From Methylomicrobium lacus LW14 (GTDB lineage: Bacteria; Pseudomonadota; Gammaproteobacteria; Methylococcales; Methylomonadaceae): 64,000 bases of DNA. A program made the translations under genes and the position numbers. Below, one piece after another: positions 43,936 through 63,409 of this stretch. Below the pieces are notes generated by a model. It was not told where the DNA came from and did not search any database. It saw only the letters and a list, made by a program, of their open reading frames with translations. Numbering within the stretch: the first letter of the stretch is position 1; every line of letters starts with the position of its first letter. The stretch spans positions 1,488,001 through 1,552,000 of the forward strand of contig NZ_AZUN01000001.1 in assembly GCF_000527095.1 (NCBI RefSeq), given 5' to 3'.

Positions 43936-45957
43936 TCAGCGAGCCGCTAAGCCGGACTCCTGCCGAGGATAAGGATGCAAAACCAGCACCCGATCGGACC
44001 ATAAACCCGGCAATTCATCCAAAATCTGTTTCCTTTCCCCAGCGGTCAGTCCTAATATAAACATCAATTCCTCCACAGACTGCCTTCCGTCTGCGGCTTG
44101 TAAGATTTTATAGCAAGCCTCCGACAGCGGATAACGCCGCGAAGTATCGTAATTCCAAAGCAAAAAATGACTGAAATCACGCTCGGCATGACTGACGTAA
44201 CGATCCTCCCGATTTAAAACCGCCGCTTTCGGCAGCGTTACGATCAGCCTGGACAACGACTCGCTCCCCCACGCTTTCTTCGTCACCAAATAATCGCCGA
44301 CCACCAGATAATCCAAACCGGAGGTCAAATAACAAACAACAGCGTCGTCGACACTGTCGACAATCGGCTCTGCATTATTGTTGAATGAAGTATTCAGCAG
44401 AATCGGAATCCCGGTCTTGCTGCCGAAAGCCTCGATCAGTTCCCAATAACGTGGGTTATCGGCCTCATTGACCGTCTGCAGCCGGGCGCTGCCGTCGACA
44501 TGGGTAATCGCCGGCAGCTGCTCCCGCCATTCCGGCTTTACATTCAATACGAATGACATGAACGGAAAGTCTTCTTGTTTCCCCGGCACTTCGAAAAAAT
44601 CGCGGACCCGTTCAGCCAGAACCGACGGCGCGAACGGCCGATAGCCCTCCCGCATCTTGATCATCGCGTTGATGGTTTCCTTATGCGACGCGACGCGCGG
44701 ATCGGCGATGATACTGCGGTTACCCAAGGCTCTGGGACCGAATTCGGAACGGCCTTGCACCCAACCCACAACGGCACCGTCGATGATCAAATCGGAAACC
44801 TGCTCGGAGCGATCGGCCATTTTTTCGACACTCACAAACCCTTGCCAAACCGCTAATGTAGCGGCCACTTTATCGTCGTTGATCGGCGTCCCCCAATAGG
44901 CATGGGTGACTTTTTTAAACGGCAGATCGGGTTGTAACTGGTGGGCAACATAGGCGGCCGCACCGTAAGCGCAACCGGAGTCGCCGGCAAACGACGGCAC
45001 GAAGACTTCTTCGAACAACCCTGAATAAAGTATTTTACCGTTCATGCTGCTATTTTGGCCGACGCCGCCGCTGATCACCAATCGGGTATGCCCGGTCAGC
45101 TTTTGATAATGGCGGAGCACATGAAAGACGATACTCTCAAGGGCCTCTTGTAATGCCGCCGCAATGTCCCTATGCACTTGCGTGAACGCTTCGCCGCGTC
45201 CGCGTGGCTGCAATATCTCGTACATCTCCAAAATACGGCCGGCATGAATGCAATAATCACCCTCAGGTAACAACTCGTAAAACCGGCTCAGAGTCTCTCG
45301 ATAAACGGCCGGATTGCCGTAGGGCGCCAAACCCATGACTTTATATTCGTCGAAATCCTTATAGCCTAAGAACGCAATGACCTTCAGGTAAAAATGTCCC
45401 AGCGAATCGGCGACGGACTTGGTTTTGAGTATGTTGAAATCCTTGCCGTTTGCATCGATAACGATGGAAGACACATCATCGCCTTCGCCGTCTATCGTCA
45501 ATATCAATGACTGATTAAATCCTGACAAATAATAAGAACTTGCGGCATGAGCCAAATGATGATTAACAAAACGGAATTTATCCCGATCGACTAAGATGCC
45601 TAACTCTTTTTCAAAAAGAAACTGGTATAAATGCTTAATATCTGAGAAAAAGCTTAGACCCGAGGCAGATAAACCAAACTCTTTCAGCTTTGCGTTTAGA
45701 AAACTTTCGCTGGCATAAATGGCGATAGCGTCCAAATCCGCCAGCGTTTTATGGGTAGTCTCCAAACAAAAATTTGTCGCGGACGAACAGAATTTGTTGG
45801 TATGTTTAATACGACTCAGCCGTTCTTCTTCAATCGCACAAACCGCTTCGTTATTTTTCAAAAAAACGGCCGATGAATCGTGCCCTAGCCCTGTGCTAGG
45901 AAGCATAGCCATTGAGAATATAGAATCAATTCCACCCGTCACGCCCAAAACAACCAT
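43936..45957 (-). CDS. Carbamoyltransferase (NodU/CmcH family)
   Basis: A 673-residue enzyme. The N-terminal Kae1-like domain has GHDSSAVFLKN, CAIEEERLSRIKH, the metal-binding VNHHLAHAASSYYLSGF and LTIDGEGDDVSS, and the ISGGVGQNSSMNGK motif near the middle. The C-terminal YrdC-like segment includes GRSEFGPRALGNRSI and RPFAPSVLAE. Family members make carbamoyl-adenylate from carbamoyl phosphate and ATP and place it on a hydroxyl of antibiotics or Nod factors. A Ser side chain or a hydroxylated residue of the NRPS product is the likely target here. ATG at 45957 with GGGGG upstream gives the standard start; five more codons are open upstream. Confidence 0.93.
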   Translation of the reverse strand: MVVLGVTGGIDSIFSMAMLPSTGLGHDSSAVFLKNNEAVCAIEEERLSRIKHTNKFCSSATNFCLETTHKTLADLDAIAIYASESFLNAKLKEFGLSASGLSFFSDIKHLYQFLFEKELGILVDRDKFRFVNHHLAHAASSYYLSGFNQSLILTIDGEGDDVSSIVIDANGKDFNILKTKSVADSLGHFYLKVIAFLGYKDFDEYKVMGLAPYGNPAVYRETLSRFYELLPEGDYCIHAGRILEMYEILQPRGRGEAFTQVHRDIAAALQEALESIVFHVLRHYQKLTGHTRLVISGGVGQNSSMNGKILYSGLFEEVFVPSFAGDSGCAYGAAAYVAHQLQPDLPFKKVTHAYWGTPINDDKVAATLAVWQGFVSVEKMADRSEQVSDLIIDGAVVGWVQGRSEFGPRALGNRSIIADPRVASHKETINAMIKMREGYRPFAPSVLAERVRDFFEVPGKQEDFPFMSFVLNVKPEWREQLPAITHVDGSARLQTVNEADNPRYWELIEAFGSKTGIPILLNTSFNNNAEPIVDSVDDAVVCYLTSGLDYLVVGDYLVTKKAWGSESLSRLIVTLPKAAVLNREDRYVSHAERDFSHFLLWNYDTSRRYPLSEACYKILQAADGRQSVEELMFILGLTAGERKQILDELPGLWSDRVLVLHPYPRQESGLAAR

Positions 45958-46062
45958 TAATCCCCCATACACTCAAAAAAGATAACCTCTAAAAATTTAG
46001 AGCCTATAACCCATAGAAAAATCACATGAAACACACAAACAAATTGTTGATATCAATAAACC

Positions 46063-46092
46063 GTCTGTAGCAGATGTATAAATGCTACAGAC
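46063..46092 (-). repeat. Perfect 10-bp stem-loop after the cupin gene
   Basis: GTCTGTAGCA (46063-46072) and TGCTACAGAC (46083-46092) pair perfectly with a 10-base loop. On the minus strand it lies just 8 bases past the cupin gene stop and 106 bases before the carbamoyltransferase start. No T-run follows, so it is more likely an intercistronic attenuator or 3'-end stabiliser than a full terminator. Confidence 0.7.
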
Positions 46093-46099
46093 TTCTGCA

Positions 46100-46921
46100 T
46101 TAACTCTTAAAATATTGAAGCCTTTTTTTCCCTTCAATAAGCCATGAAGATGCTTCAAAAAGAGGAGGATAATACCAGCGAATACCTTCGGGAGGATTCC
46201 ATCTTGTTTTACGAGAATCGTCCCAGAAAAAAACGATTGCACTTGTAAAGTCGTCAGTCTCGACACCATGCCACCAGTAGATGGGAAAAAACAGCATCTC
46301 ACCGGCATGAACCTCACATTCGTAATATCGGGCATTTCGATACAGTGGAAAGCTGTTCAAATCAACCGGTTCGCCCTCGATTTTGCTAAAGTTGAATTTT
46401 TGATAAAGATACGGCGTTTGATCCGGAGCAAATAACTTTACGCGCTTACGGCCTGAAACCACGCACAACAACGCTTTTCCGTAAGGGTGAAAATGAATTT
46501 GAGAGTGGACCTGGCTGCCAATATAGCAAACAGTATCGATTTTCTCAGACTCGATATATTGGGGGACAATATAATCATCAACAATTTCCGGAAATAGCTT
46601 TTTGACATCCTGTCCGCCCAAATAAACCCTTTCGTTTCCAACAGCTTTATTACTGACTATCTCCAAATAATCCATCAATTTCATTTCTTCTCTACGCGCT
46701 GCAATATAGGCACCATTACGCATGCGCCTGACCGTAACCAAACGGTCGCCCGCAATCGAGTTAAAATAAGGTATTGTCCACTGTGAGCAAGCATTCCATT
46801 CTGAAACAACGCCGCTGATCAAGACCGGCTTTCCGGGATCGGCATAAAGCTTTTTGAATATTTCCGCCGATGGAGCATGTACACGCTCCACCGGCAACGG
46901 CAACTCTCTGTTCGAATTCAT
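46100..46921 (-). CDS. Cupin_8/JmjC-like protein (possible oxygenase)
   Basis: A 273-residue jelly-roll protein similar to the cupin_8/JmjC (FIH/TYW5-like) group. It has an N-terminal GKPVLISGVVSEWNACSQW, then SQVHSQIHFHPYGKALLCVVSGRKRVKLFAP, and a late EVHAGEMLFFPIYWWHGVE. In dioxygenases of this group the iron ligands are HxD and a distal His. Here the first pair reads HFH, so the acidic ligand is replaced and iron-dependent hydroxylation is uncertain. It could hydroxylate a residue of the peptide or be a binding protein. It lies between the carbamoyltransferase and PepSY genes, in the same direction. GGTAAG precedes the ATG. Confidence 0.85.
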   Translation of the reverse strand: MNSNRELPLPVERVHAPSAEIFKKLYADPGKPVLISGVVSEWNACSQWTIPYFNSIAGDRLVTVRRMRNGAYIAARREEMKLMDYLEIVSNKAVGNERVYLGGQDVKKLFPEIVDDYIVPQYIESEKIDTVCYIGSQVHSQIHFHPYGKALLCVVSGRKRVKLFAPDQTPYLYQKFNFSKIEGEPVDLNSFPLYRNARYYECEVHAGEMLFFPIYWWHGVETDDFTSAIVFFWDDSRKTRWNPPEGIRWYYPPLFEASSWLIEGKKRLQYFKS

Positions 46922-47001
46922 TTATCTTACCTTTTAAATATCACGATCTTAGGTATTACATCGGCATTACAGCGTGCATCCAATACTAAAACAGGCTCTA
47001 C

Positions 47002-48207
47002 TTATCTATAAATTCTTCTCGATAAATTCGCGATCTTCTTATGCCGCCATCGCACAATTCCTGTTCCAAATAATAAAACGCACGCCAACCCCGAAAGACA
47101 CACCAACACTCGCCCCGCCATCCCGAACGCCTGTCCGGAATGCAGCGGCCATTGCCAATGCGTTAGCACTTCGCCTGCCGTGCCTGCGGTCGGATCGTCC
47201 ACATCCAGAATCTTGCCGCTGTAGCGGTCAATCACGACACAACGCCGATGTATCAGGCTGCCGATTTGTTCGACATCGTTCTTGCACACGGTAAAGGTCG
47301 ACGTCGGTTGCGTGGCTCCATAGATGAAATGGGTTCTTCCACTGGGATACAACCGGTCAGCGATCGCCACCGCATCGGCCATCCCCAACGAGGGCATAGA
47401 TTCAACGGGAGTGGATTGAAACCAGTAGCGATAGGTTGCCGGCGAAAACAGCTCGACTACCGGTACCACATATTTCGGTTCGGTGATGTAAATACCGGAA
47501 AACAACACCGGCAACAGCACCACAGCCGAATAAACGCCGAAGGTTTTGTGCAAATCGAACGTCAAGCGCTCGGCGCTGGCCTTGAGTTTGATCGTCAACG
47601 CCTGCCGCCATTTTCCGGTTAACGGCCACCAGACGATCAGCCCGGTCAGCATCGAGAGGATGGACAATACACCGATGAGACTGACGATCAATTCGCCGGA
47701 GTCACCCAGAAACAGCGAATAGTGCAGGGAAAAAACAAAGTCGACGAAAGTTTCCGGGAATGTTTCTCCCGACGTCCAGCGCAAGCGTTTGCCGATAAAC
47801 TTGGCCCTGTATGGATCGACAGCGGTTTCCCAAAACTCGGTCGCGCCGCCCGTTATCGGCACCGCATAACGTAGCCTAAAGGCGGCTTTAGCGTTGCGCG
47901 GATAGACGGCAAAGGCTTGCTGGGCATCGCTCGGCATCGCAGCGGTACTGGCCGCGATGATTTCCGCAAGCGGCCGATACGCCGACGGCTCGGCCGGCGG
48001 CGCGACGGTCATGAGCTCCGGCGCCAGCCATTCGTCGATCTCGTCATGAAATACCAGGATGCTGCCGGTCAGGCCGATCACGGCAAGATAGGCCCCGAAC
48101 AACAATCCTAGCCAAAGATGGACCTTCAGCCAGAGTTTACGGCGGCGCTTTCGCCGGGCTAAGTGCATGTTATCGAGCGTTGCCAATTGCTGAACAGTGA
48201 TACTCAT
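47002..48207 (-). CDS. PepSY-associated TM protein (possible ferric-siderophore reductase)
   Basis: A 401-residue inner-membrane protein with about four helices. WLKVHLWLGLLFGAYLAVIGLTGSILVFHDEIDEWL opens the PepSY_TM family; HYSLFLGDSGELIVSLIGVLSILSMLTGLIVWW and LHKTFGVYSAVVLLPVLFSGIYI follow. Several helix-embedded His residues could bind haem. In siderophore systems such as pyoverdine (FpvG) and FoxB this family reduces ferric siderophore in the periplasm or membrane. ATG at 48207 lies 10 bases after the receptor gene stop, indicating one transcript. A TTG start nine codons earlier would overlap the receptor and is less likely. Confidence 0.88.
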   Translation of the reverse strand: MSITVQQLATLDNMHLARRKRRRKLWLKVHLWLGLLFGAYLAVIGLTGSILVFHDEIDEWLAPELMTVAPPAEPSAYRPLAEIIAASTAAMPSDAQQAFAVYPRNAKAAFRLRYAVPITGGATEFWETAVDPYRAKFIGKRLRWTSGETFPETFVDFVFSLHYSLFLGDSGELIVSLIGVLSILSMLTGLIVWWPLTGKWRQALTIKLKASAERLTFDLHKTFGVYSAVVLLPVLFSGIYITEPKYVVPVVELFSPATYRYWFQSTPVESMPSLGMADAVAIADRLYPSGRTHFIYGATQPTSTFTVCKNDVEQIGSLIHRRCVVIDRYSGKILDVDDPTAGTAGEVLTHWQWPLHSGQAFGMAGRVLVCLSGLACVLLFGTGIVRWRHKKIANLSRRIYR

Positions 48208-48217
48208 CCGGCACCCG

Positions 48218-50620
48218 CTAGAAGCGATACTCAATGCCGCCGTAGACAGTACGGGTCGCGCCGGGATGAAATTGCGCCTGGTCCATGCCCCCCGCGTCCC
48301 CCATCGTCCAGAGGGTTGCCGCGTAATGCTGATCGGTCAAGTTGCGCCCGTCTATGAACAGTTTCCAATGTTTGCCGTCATCCCAACCGATCCGGGCGCC
48401 GAGCAAGGCATAAGGTTTTGCGGCCAGCGTATTTTTGTAATCGACCCAGTTGGAGCCGACCAGCCGGGCATTGGGGCCGATGTAGAATCCGCTCGGATGC
48501 TGATACAATGCCTCGACAAAAGCCACGTGCTCCGGTATGCCGGGAATACGGTTGCTGCCTAACACCGGATCGTTGTCGAAGGCGAAGTTGTTCCAGGTAT
48601 AGTTGCCGCGCAGACGGATTTGGTCGCCGTTGGCGATCGCGTCAATCGGCAGAGAGGTCTCCAAACCCAGTTCGACGCCGGAATGCAGGGTCGTGCTGTT
48701 TGCGTTTGTCGCTGCAAAAACCGTGGGATCAATAGGATTTGCAATAATCAAATATTCGTTGTTCACCCAGGCGTGGTAATAAGCCAGATCCCACTTCAAA
48801 TAATCCGTTTGCCCGCGCGTGCCGACTTCGACCGTGCTGCCTGTTTGCAAATCCTTGGCGGGAAACAGATCGGCTAAGTTCGTCAATGGAGGGGGTTCCG
48901 AACTGCGGCTGACATTGCCGTAAATCTGTGCCTCACGGGTTGCCTGCCAAGTAAAGCCGAGCTTGGGGTTGGCGCTAAAATAATCCTGATCGGCTTGATT
49001 GGTCGTTCCGGCAGCTTCGGGGAGGGCGCCCTCGTAACGTTCATAATTAACATTCCGCCAATTCAGCTGCACACCGGCGATCAAGGTAAACCGGTCGGTC
49101 AGACGGAGTTGATCTTCCAAATACCCCTCGACATTCAGCCAACGGTCGCGCTCGGCGTTTTTTAACGGGCCTCGCCGACGATCCGGCAAAGTCTCATAGT
49201 TGTAATCGTTGATGAACTGCCATTGGGTCAGGCCGCCCCATACCACCCTGTTATCCAGGCCGAGCAGTTTGCTGTTGATCTCATGCCGCCAGTTGAAGCC
49301 GGTGTCCTGCCACCTGTCCTGGTTATAGCCGAAGGTATAGTCATAGGCATAATGCTTGTCCTGGTAATAGGCCCCCACATCGAACTTGTCGCCGCCATCC
49401 AGGAGGATCGAGTGCTTCAGGTCGACGCGGTACATGGGAAAGCCGCTCGGGAGCGCGAAGCCGTTGTCGTTCTGCTTCGGGTTGTCTTCAACCTTCTTTT
49501 GGGTCAGCGGCTCCGTCGACAAAAAATTATGGTTCTGAATATCGAAAAACAAACGCGTTTCTTGCCTGTCGTTCCAGCGATAGCCGACGTTGCCGTGACC
49601 GTAGAACTGTTCCTGCTTGTTGTTTTCCCGTGTGGTATCGGTGCTCAGGTAGGCAAACGAGCCGTAGACATCAAAGCCATTGTCGAACACCTTGCCAAAA
49701 CTCAGGGTCGGATTGACAAAATCGTAGGTCCCCCATTTCATCCCCAAGCGCACGCCCTCGGCGGTGTAACCGGTCGGCGTGATCAGGTTGATCGCTCCGC
49801 CGAGATTGCTGCCGCCGTATTCCAGCGCACTGGCGCCTCGGTAGACATCGACATGATCGAGCGCGAACAAATTGACCGATTCGGTATCCGAGGAGCCGTC
49901 TGCGCTGGTGAATGGCATGCCGTTGCGAAGCAATTTGATGCCACGAATCGGCGAGATGATCGAATTGGCGTCAGAACCGCGGATTGAAATCCGCGACCCG
50001 CCCGTGACTCCTGCTTGAGAATCCGCAACATAGACGCCGGGCGCGTTGACAAAGACATCGTTGACCGTCAGCGGCGCGCCTTCATAAATTCTCTCGGCAT
50101 CGATCACGCTCGTCCCGCCGGGAACCTGATTCAATTTGACGCGTGACTCGTCGATCGAGGGAGTGGTCAGGCTGGGGCTATCGGCCGACACAGAACCCAC
50201 CACCGTCATCGGCTTCAACGTAATCGTATTATCGGTGCTGATTTCCTTAGGCGCCTCAGCCAACGCGATCGCATCCGCATCTACATATCGATAAGTGATG
50301 TTGGTTCCCCCCAAAAGCTTTTGCAAAGCCTGTTCCGGCGTATAGTCGCCGGATACGGATGCGGCTTTATGACCGGAGACCAACGCTTGCGCATAGCTCA
50401 GTTGAACGCCGGTCGTTTCGGAGTAATTCAACAATGCCGATGCCAAGTTGTTGGCTGGAATATTGAAATGAATTTTCTTGGCCTTATCGGCCGCCAGCGA
50501 CGTTCCCACTTGGCCAAGCGTTAATGCCAATACACCGCCGACCAAACAATTCTTGAGGGTATGGTTCGCTTCAAAACGGTCTTTCAACGCAGTTCCTCGC
50601 TTGCTAGTTTTTTTTCTCAT
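48218..50620 (-). CDS. TonB-dependent siderophore receptor with STN domain
   Basis: An 800-residue outer-membrane receptor. The signal peptide (about 1-45, ending SLAA) is followed by an STN signalling domain (about 47-120: FNIPANNLASALLNYSETTGVQLSYA), a plug domain (GGTSVIDAERI, SIRGSD, VDVYRGASALEYGGSNLGGAINL) and a 22-strand barrel ending in Phe (GGIEYRF). The STN domain is the part that contacts FecR-type anti-sigma factors, which fits the FecI/FecR genes of the cluster. ATG at 50620 has GAAGAA upstream and gives a proper signal peptide; an earlier in-frame start adds 28 residues without benefit. It lies 101 bp after the second NRPS gene. Confidence 0.95.
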   Translation of the reverse strand: MRKKTSKRGTALKDRFEANHTLKNCLVGGVLALTLGQVGTSLAADKAKKIHFNIPANNLASALLNYSETTGVQLSYAQALVSGHKAASVSGDYTPEQALQKLLGGTNITYRYVDADAIALAEAPKEISTDNTITLKPMTVVGSVSADSPSLTTPSIDESRVKLNQVPGGTSVIDAERIYEGAPLTVNDVFVNAPGVYVADSQAGVTGGSRISIRGSDANSIISPIRGIKLLRNGMPFTSADGSSDTESVNLFALDHVDVYRGASALEYGGSNLGGAINLITPTGYTAEGVRLGMKWGTYDFVNPTLSFGKVFDNGFDVYGSFAYLSTDTTRENNKQEQFYGHGNVGYRWNDRQETRLFFDIQNHNFLSTEPLTQKKVEDNPKQNDNGFALPSGFPMYRVDLKHSILLDGGDKFDVGAYYQDKHYAYDYTFGYNQDRWQDTGFNWRHEINSKLLGLDNRVVWGGLTQWQFINDYNYETLPDRRRGPLKNAERDRWLNVEGYLEDQLRLTDRFTLIAGVQLNWRNVNYERYEGALPEAAGTTNQADQDYFSANPKLGFTWQATREAQIYGNVSRSSEPPPLTNLADLFPAKDLQTGSTVEVGTRGQTDYLKWDLAYYHAWVNNEYLIIANPIDPTVFAATNANSTTLHSGVELGLETSLPIDAIANGDQIRLRGNYTWNNFAFDNDPVLGSNRIPGIPEHVAFVEALYQHPSGFYIGPNARLVGSNWVDYKNTLAAKPYALLGARIGWDDGKHWKLFIDGRNLTDQHYAATLWTMGDAGGMDQAQFHPGATRTVYGGIEYRF

Positions 50621-50721
50621 GATTTCTTCAATTTTTTTAGATGGCGAAAGGGAATTTTTTGATGTGATTATCAGGAAGAGGATTTCCCCCTCTTTTTTCC
50701 CCACCTCAAACCAAAGTTTTC

Positions 50722-59900
<9,179 letters not shown>

Positions 59901-59904
<4 letters not shown>

Positions 59905-62900
59905 AGCCGGAACTCCACCATCGGCGTCTTAACGGATAACAAAGAAATCGGATCGGGGATCAAATTAGGCGGTATCGGGTCGGCTTCGTTGCAATCTGCG
60001 GCGATTGCTGCGGCCAAATCCGCCAACACCGGATGAGCGAACACCTCGCGAGCCGGTAAGCCCCAGCCTCGCTGATGCAGGCGCTCGGCCAGCGTCAATG
60101 CCAACAAGGAATGCCCGCCCAACTCGAAGAAATGATCTTGACGACCCACCCTATGCAGCTCCAGTAAGTCTCGCCAAATTTCTGCTAACGCCGTTTCAAT
60201 CTCGCCTTGGGGCGCCTGATATTCGCGGGCGAGTAAAGTCCCCTCCTCCGGTGCCGGCAATGCGGCACGGTCCAGCTTGCCGTTGGCGTTCAACGGCAAA
60301 ACCTGCAACGGCACGAAAGCACTTGGCAACATATAATCAGGCAAAGTAGCCGCTAATTGGCTACGTAATGCGGCGAGCGACAATTCAGCTCCCAATTCGT
60401 GGGTAAGATAGGCGACCAGGCGTTTGTCGCCGTGAGTATCGCTGCGAGCGACAACGACGGCTTCTTTGACGCCGGCGCAGGCACATAAGCGGCTTTCGAT
60501 TTCGCCGAGTTCAATACGGAAACCACGAATCTTGACTTGGAAATCGTTACGCCCCAAATACTCGATGCTACCGTCAACCAACCAACGCCCCAAGTCTCCG
60601 GTCCTGTACATGCGGCCGCCAACGGTGAACGGATCGGGGACGAAACGTTCGGCAGTCAAGGACGGCCTGTTCAAATAGCCGCGGCCGACCGCAAGGCCGC
60701 CGATGTAGATTTCGCCGGCTATGCCAATCGGTACCGGCTGCAAACAGGCATCGAGTATAGAAATGCGCGTATTGGCAACAGGCCGTCCGATCGGTACCGT
60801 CGCCGATGTAACGTCGGCCCGGCACCGCCAGGCGGTGACATCGACTGCCGCTTCGGTCGGCCCATACAAGTTGTGCAAGGCCACGTCTGGCAAGGCGTCG
60901 TGAAACCTCGTCTGCAAAGACGGCGGCAACGCCTCGCCGCTACACAAGACCTGCCGCAACGACCGGCATTTCGGCGCCTCCAGCCTGGCCAGAAACGCCT
61001 GCAGCATCGACGGCACGAAATGCAGTACAGTGATTTCGGCGGCTTCGATCAAATCCTGCAGATATTCCGGCTCCTGATGCCCTTTTGGCCTGGCCAAAAC
61101 CAACTCGGCGCCGGCCAACAACGGCAGAAAAAACTCCCAAACCGAAACGTCGAAACTGAACGGCGTTTTCTGCATGACTCTGTCGGCCGCCGTCATCCGG
61201 TATTCGTCCTGCGCCCACAACAAGCGGTTGACCACCGCATCGTGCTGATTCATCGCACCCTTCGGTTGCCCGGTGGAACCGGAGGTATAAATCGCGTAGG
61301 CCAGATGCCCTGGCGTCAAGCCCAATGCCGATGGGTCGGGATTGACGGTAGGTTGCGCGGCAATAGCGGCCATCGTTTCAGCATCGTCAAGCAGAAGCGG
61401 CCGACTCTCACCCACCGTTAACCCGGACAACACGTCTAAAAAACGACTTTGACTGATCAACAGCTTAGGCGCGCAATCGGCCAGCATGAATTGCAATCGT
61501 TCGGACGGATAATCTGGGTCAATCGGCACATAAGCGCCGCCGGCCTTCAAAATACCCAACAAGGCAATCACCATTTCCGGTGATCGCTGCAGGCAGATGC
61601 CAACCCTAACTTCCGGTCCGACATTCCGTGCGATCAGATAATGGGCCAACTGATTGGCCTTGGCATTGAGTTCGGCATAGCGGAAGCTTTTCTCCTCGAA
61701 CCGCAACGCAACGGCGCCGGGGCTTTTGTCAACCTGGGCTTCGAACAAAGCATGAACCAATCCAGGCTGCCGGCTATAATCGCGGCAGGTGGCGTTGAAT
61801 TCCTCCATGATTTGCCGATGTTGGCCGGTCGGCAACATCTCCAGGTGCCGAACCGGGCTCTTCGGCTTTACCGTCGCCTGAGCCAGCAAGGTTTGCAGAT
61901 GACCCGCCATGCGTTCGATAGTGGCTGCATCGAACAAATCGACACTGTATTCGAAGCTGCACAGCAACCGGCCGTCCTGCTCGTCGACAAACAGCGTCAG
62001 ATCGAACTGGGAAATGCCGTTGACCATCGTCAACGGCGTCACGACCAGATCGGCCATCCGAAAATCGGCCGTCGGCACATTCTGCACCGCAAGCATCACT
62101 TGAAACACCGGCGCATGACTGGGGTTACGCGGCGGATTCAGAGCCTCCAACAATTGGCCGAAAGCCAGTTCCTGATGTGCTTGATCTTGCAAGGCCTGCT
62201 CGCGCAGTTGCGCCAGCCAATCGGTAAAGCGTGTGTCGCCATCGATTCGGCAACGCAAAACCAATGTATTCACAAAGAAGCCAATTAGGTTTGCGGTCTG
62301 GGTACGGTTGCGTCCAGCCACGGGATAGCCGATACAAAAATCGCGGCTGCCGGAATAACGGTACAATAAGGTCGAAAAAGCGGCAGCCATCACCATGAAC
62401 AAGGTAGCGTTATGTTGCTGCGCCAGTTGCTTCAATTTCCGGGTGAGATCGGAGCTGAGCTCGAAGCCACGCACCACGCCACGATAGCTTGCTAGCGGCG
62501 ATCTGGGCTGGTCGGTCGGCAATTCCAGTAGCGGCGGGACACCGGCCAATTTCTGTTGCCAGTATTCGAGCTGGCGGTCCCAATGCGCTTGCCGACGGCG
62601 CTGCCAAACACAGTAATCGGCGTATTGAATCGACAAAGCCGGCAAAGGCGAGGGCTGGCCGTTGCCAAAAGCCTGGTACAACGCAGCGACCTCCTGCATC
62701 AGCACGCCGACCGACCAGCGGTCGGATACCATGTGATGCAAGGTCAACAACAGGATGTGTTGCTGCACCTTCAACGTCGCCAATAAAATCCGTATAGGCG
62801 CTTGTTCGGCCAGACGAAAAGGCCGCCTTATGAAGGACTGGGCATGGCGTTCAAACGCCGATGTTTTTTCGCTCTCGGCATGAGCGGACAAATCCAACAG

Positions 62901-63254
62901 CTCCAACGGCAAGTCGGCATCCTGTAACACTTGCTGTCTGGGCTGCGAGTCTGCCGTGACGAAGCGGCTACGCAGAATTTCGTGGCGGCGCACGACCTCG
63001 GTCAAGGCCTGTTCTAAAGCGTCGGCCCGCAAAGGCCCATCGAAGCGGACTGCGCCGGCGACGTTATAGATGGGATTGTCCGGCTCTAGTTGCGACATAA
63101 TCCATAGCCGCTCCTGCGCATACGACAACGGCGTCGGTGCGTCGATGTCGCATTTAGGAATCCTGTCGGCAGGCGTATTTTGGCCGAGACGGGCAATCAG
63201 GCGCGAGCGCTTGGATGCTGGCGATGAGCTGTTTTCCGTATTCAAAGGTTGCAT
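59901..63254 (-). CDS. NRPS protein 1: C-A-T (serine)
   Basis: A 1117-residue single module. The C domain (about 30-460) has LHHMVSDRWS near 175, with Arg in place of the usual Gly after the Asp. The A domain (about 490-1000) has YTSGSTGQPKG near 660. The carrier has FFELGGHSLL near 1045. The A pocket reads by eye DVWHLSLVDK, a serine code very close to EntF. A C domain at the start of the first module usually accepts a fatty acyl or another starter, which agrees with the PvdQ-like acylase in the cluster. It ends in an ATGA overlap with NRPS 2, so the two are coupled. It starts 155 bp after the gene at the right edge. Confidence 0.93.
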
Positions 63255-63409
63255 GCGGGTATCCGAAATGAGGTATTGTTAGGTAAGGCCTGTCATGATG
63301 CGATTCTTTTCAACGGCTTCCAGCAAGCAAAAAACAAGCGCTATGCGGTAGGCCTTGGCATGAATTCGGGAAAGGATTGTTAGGTTAAGCCGATGTGGAA
63401 CCCATCTCT

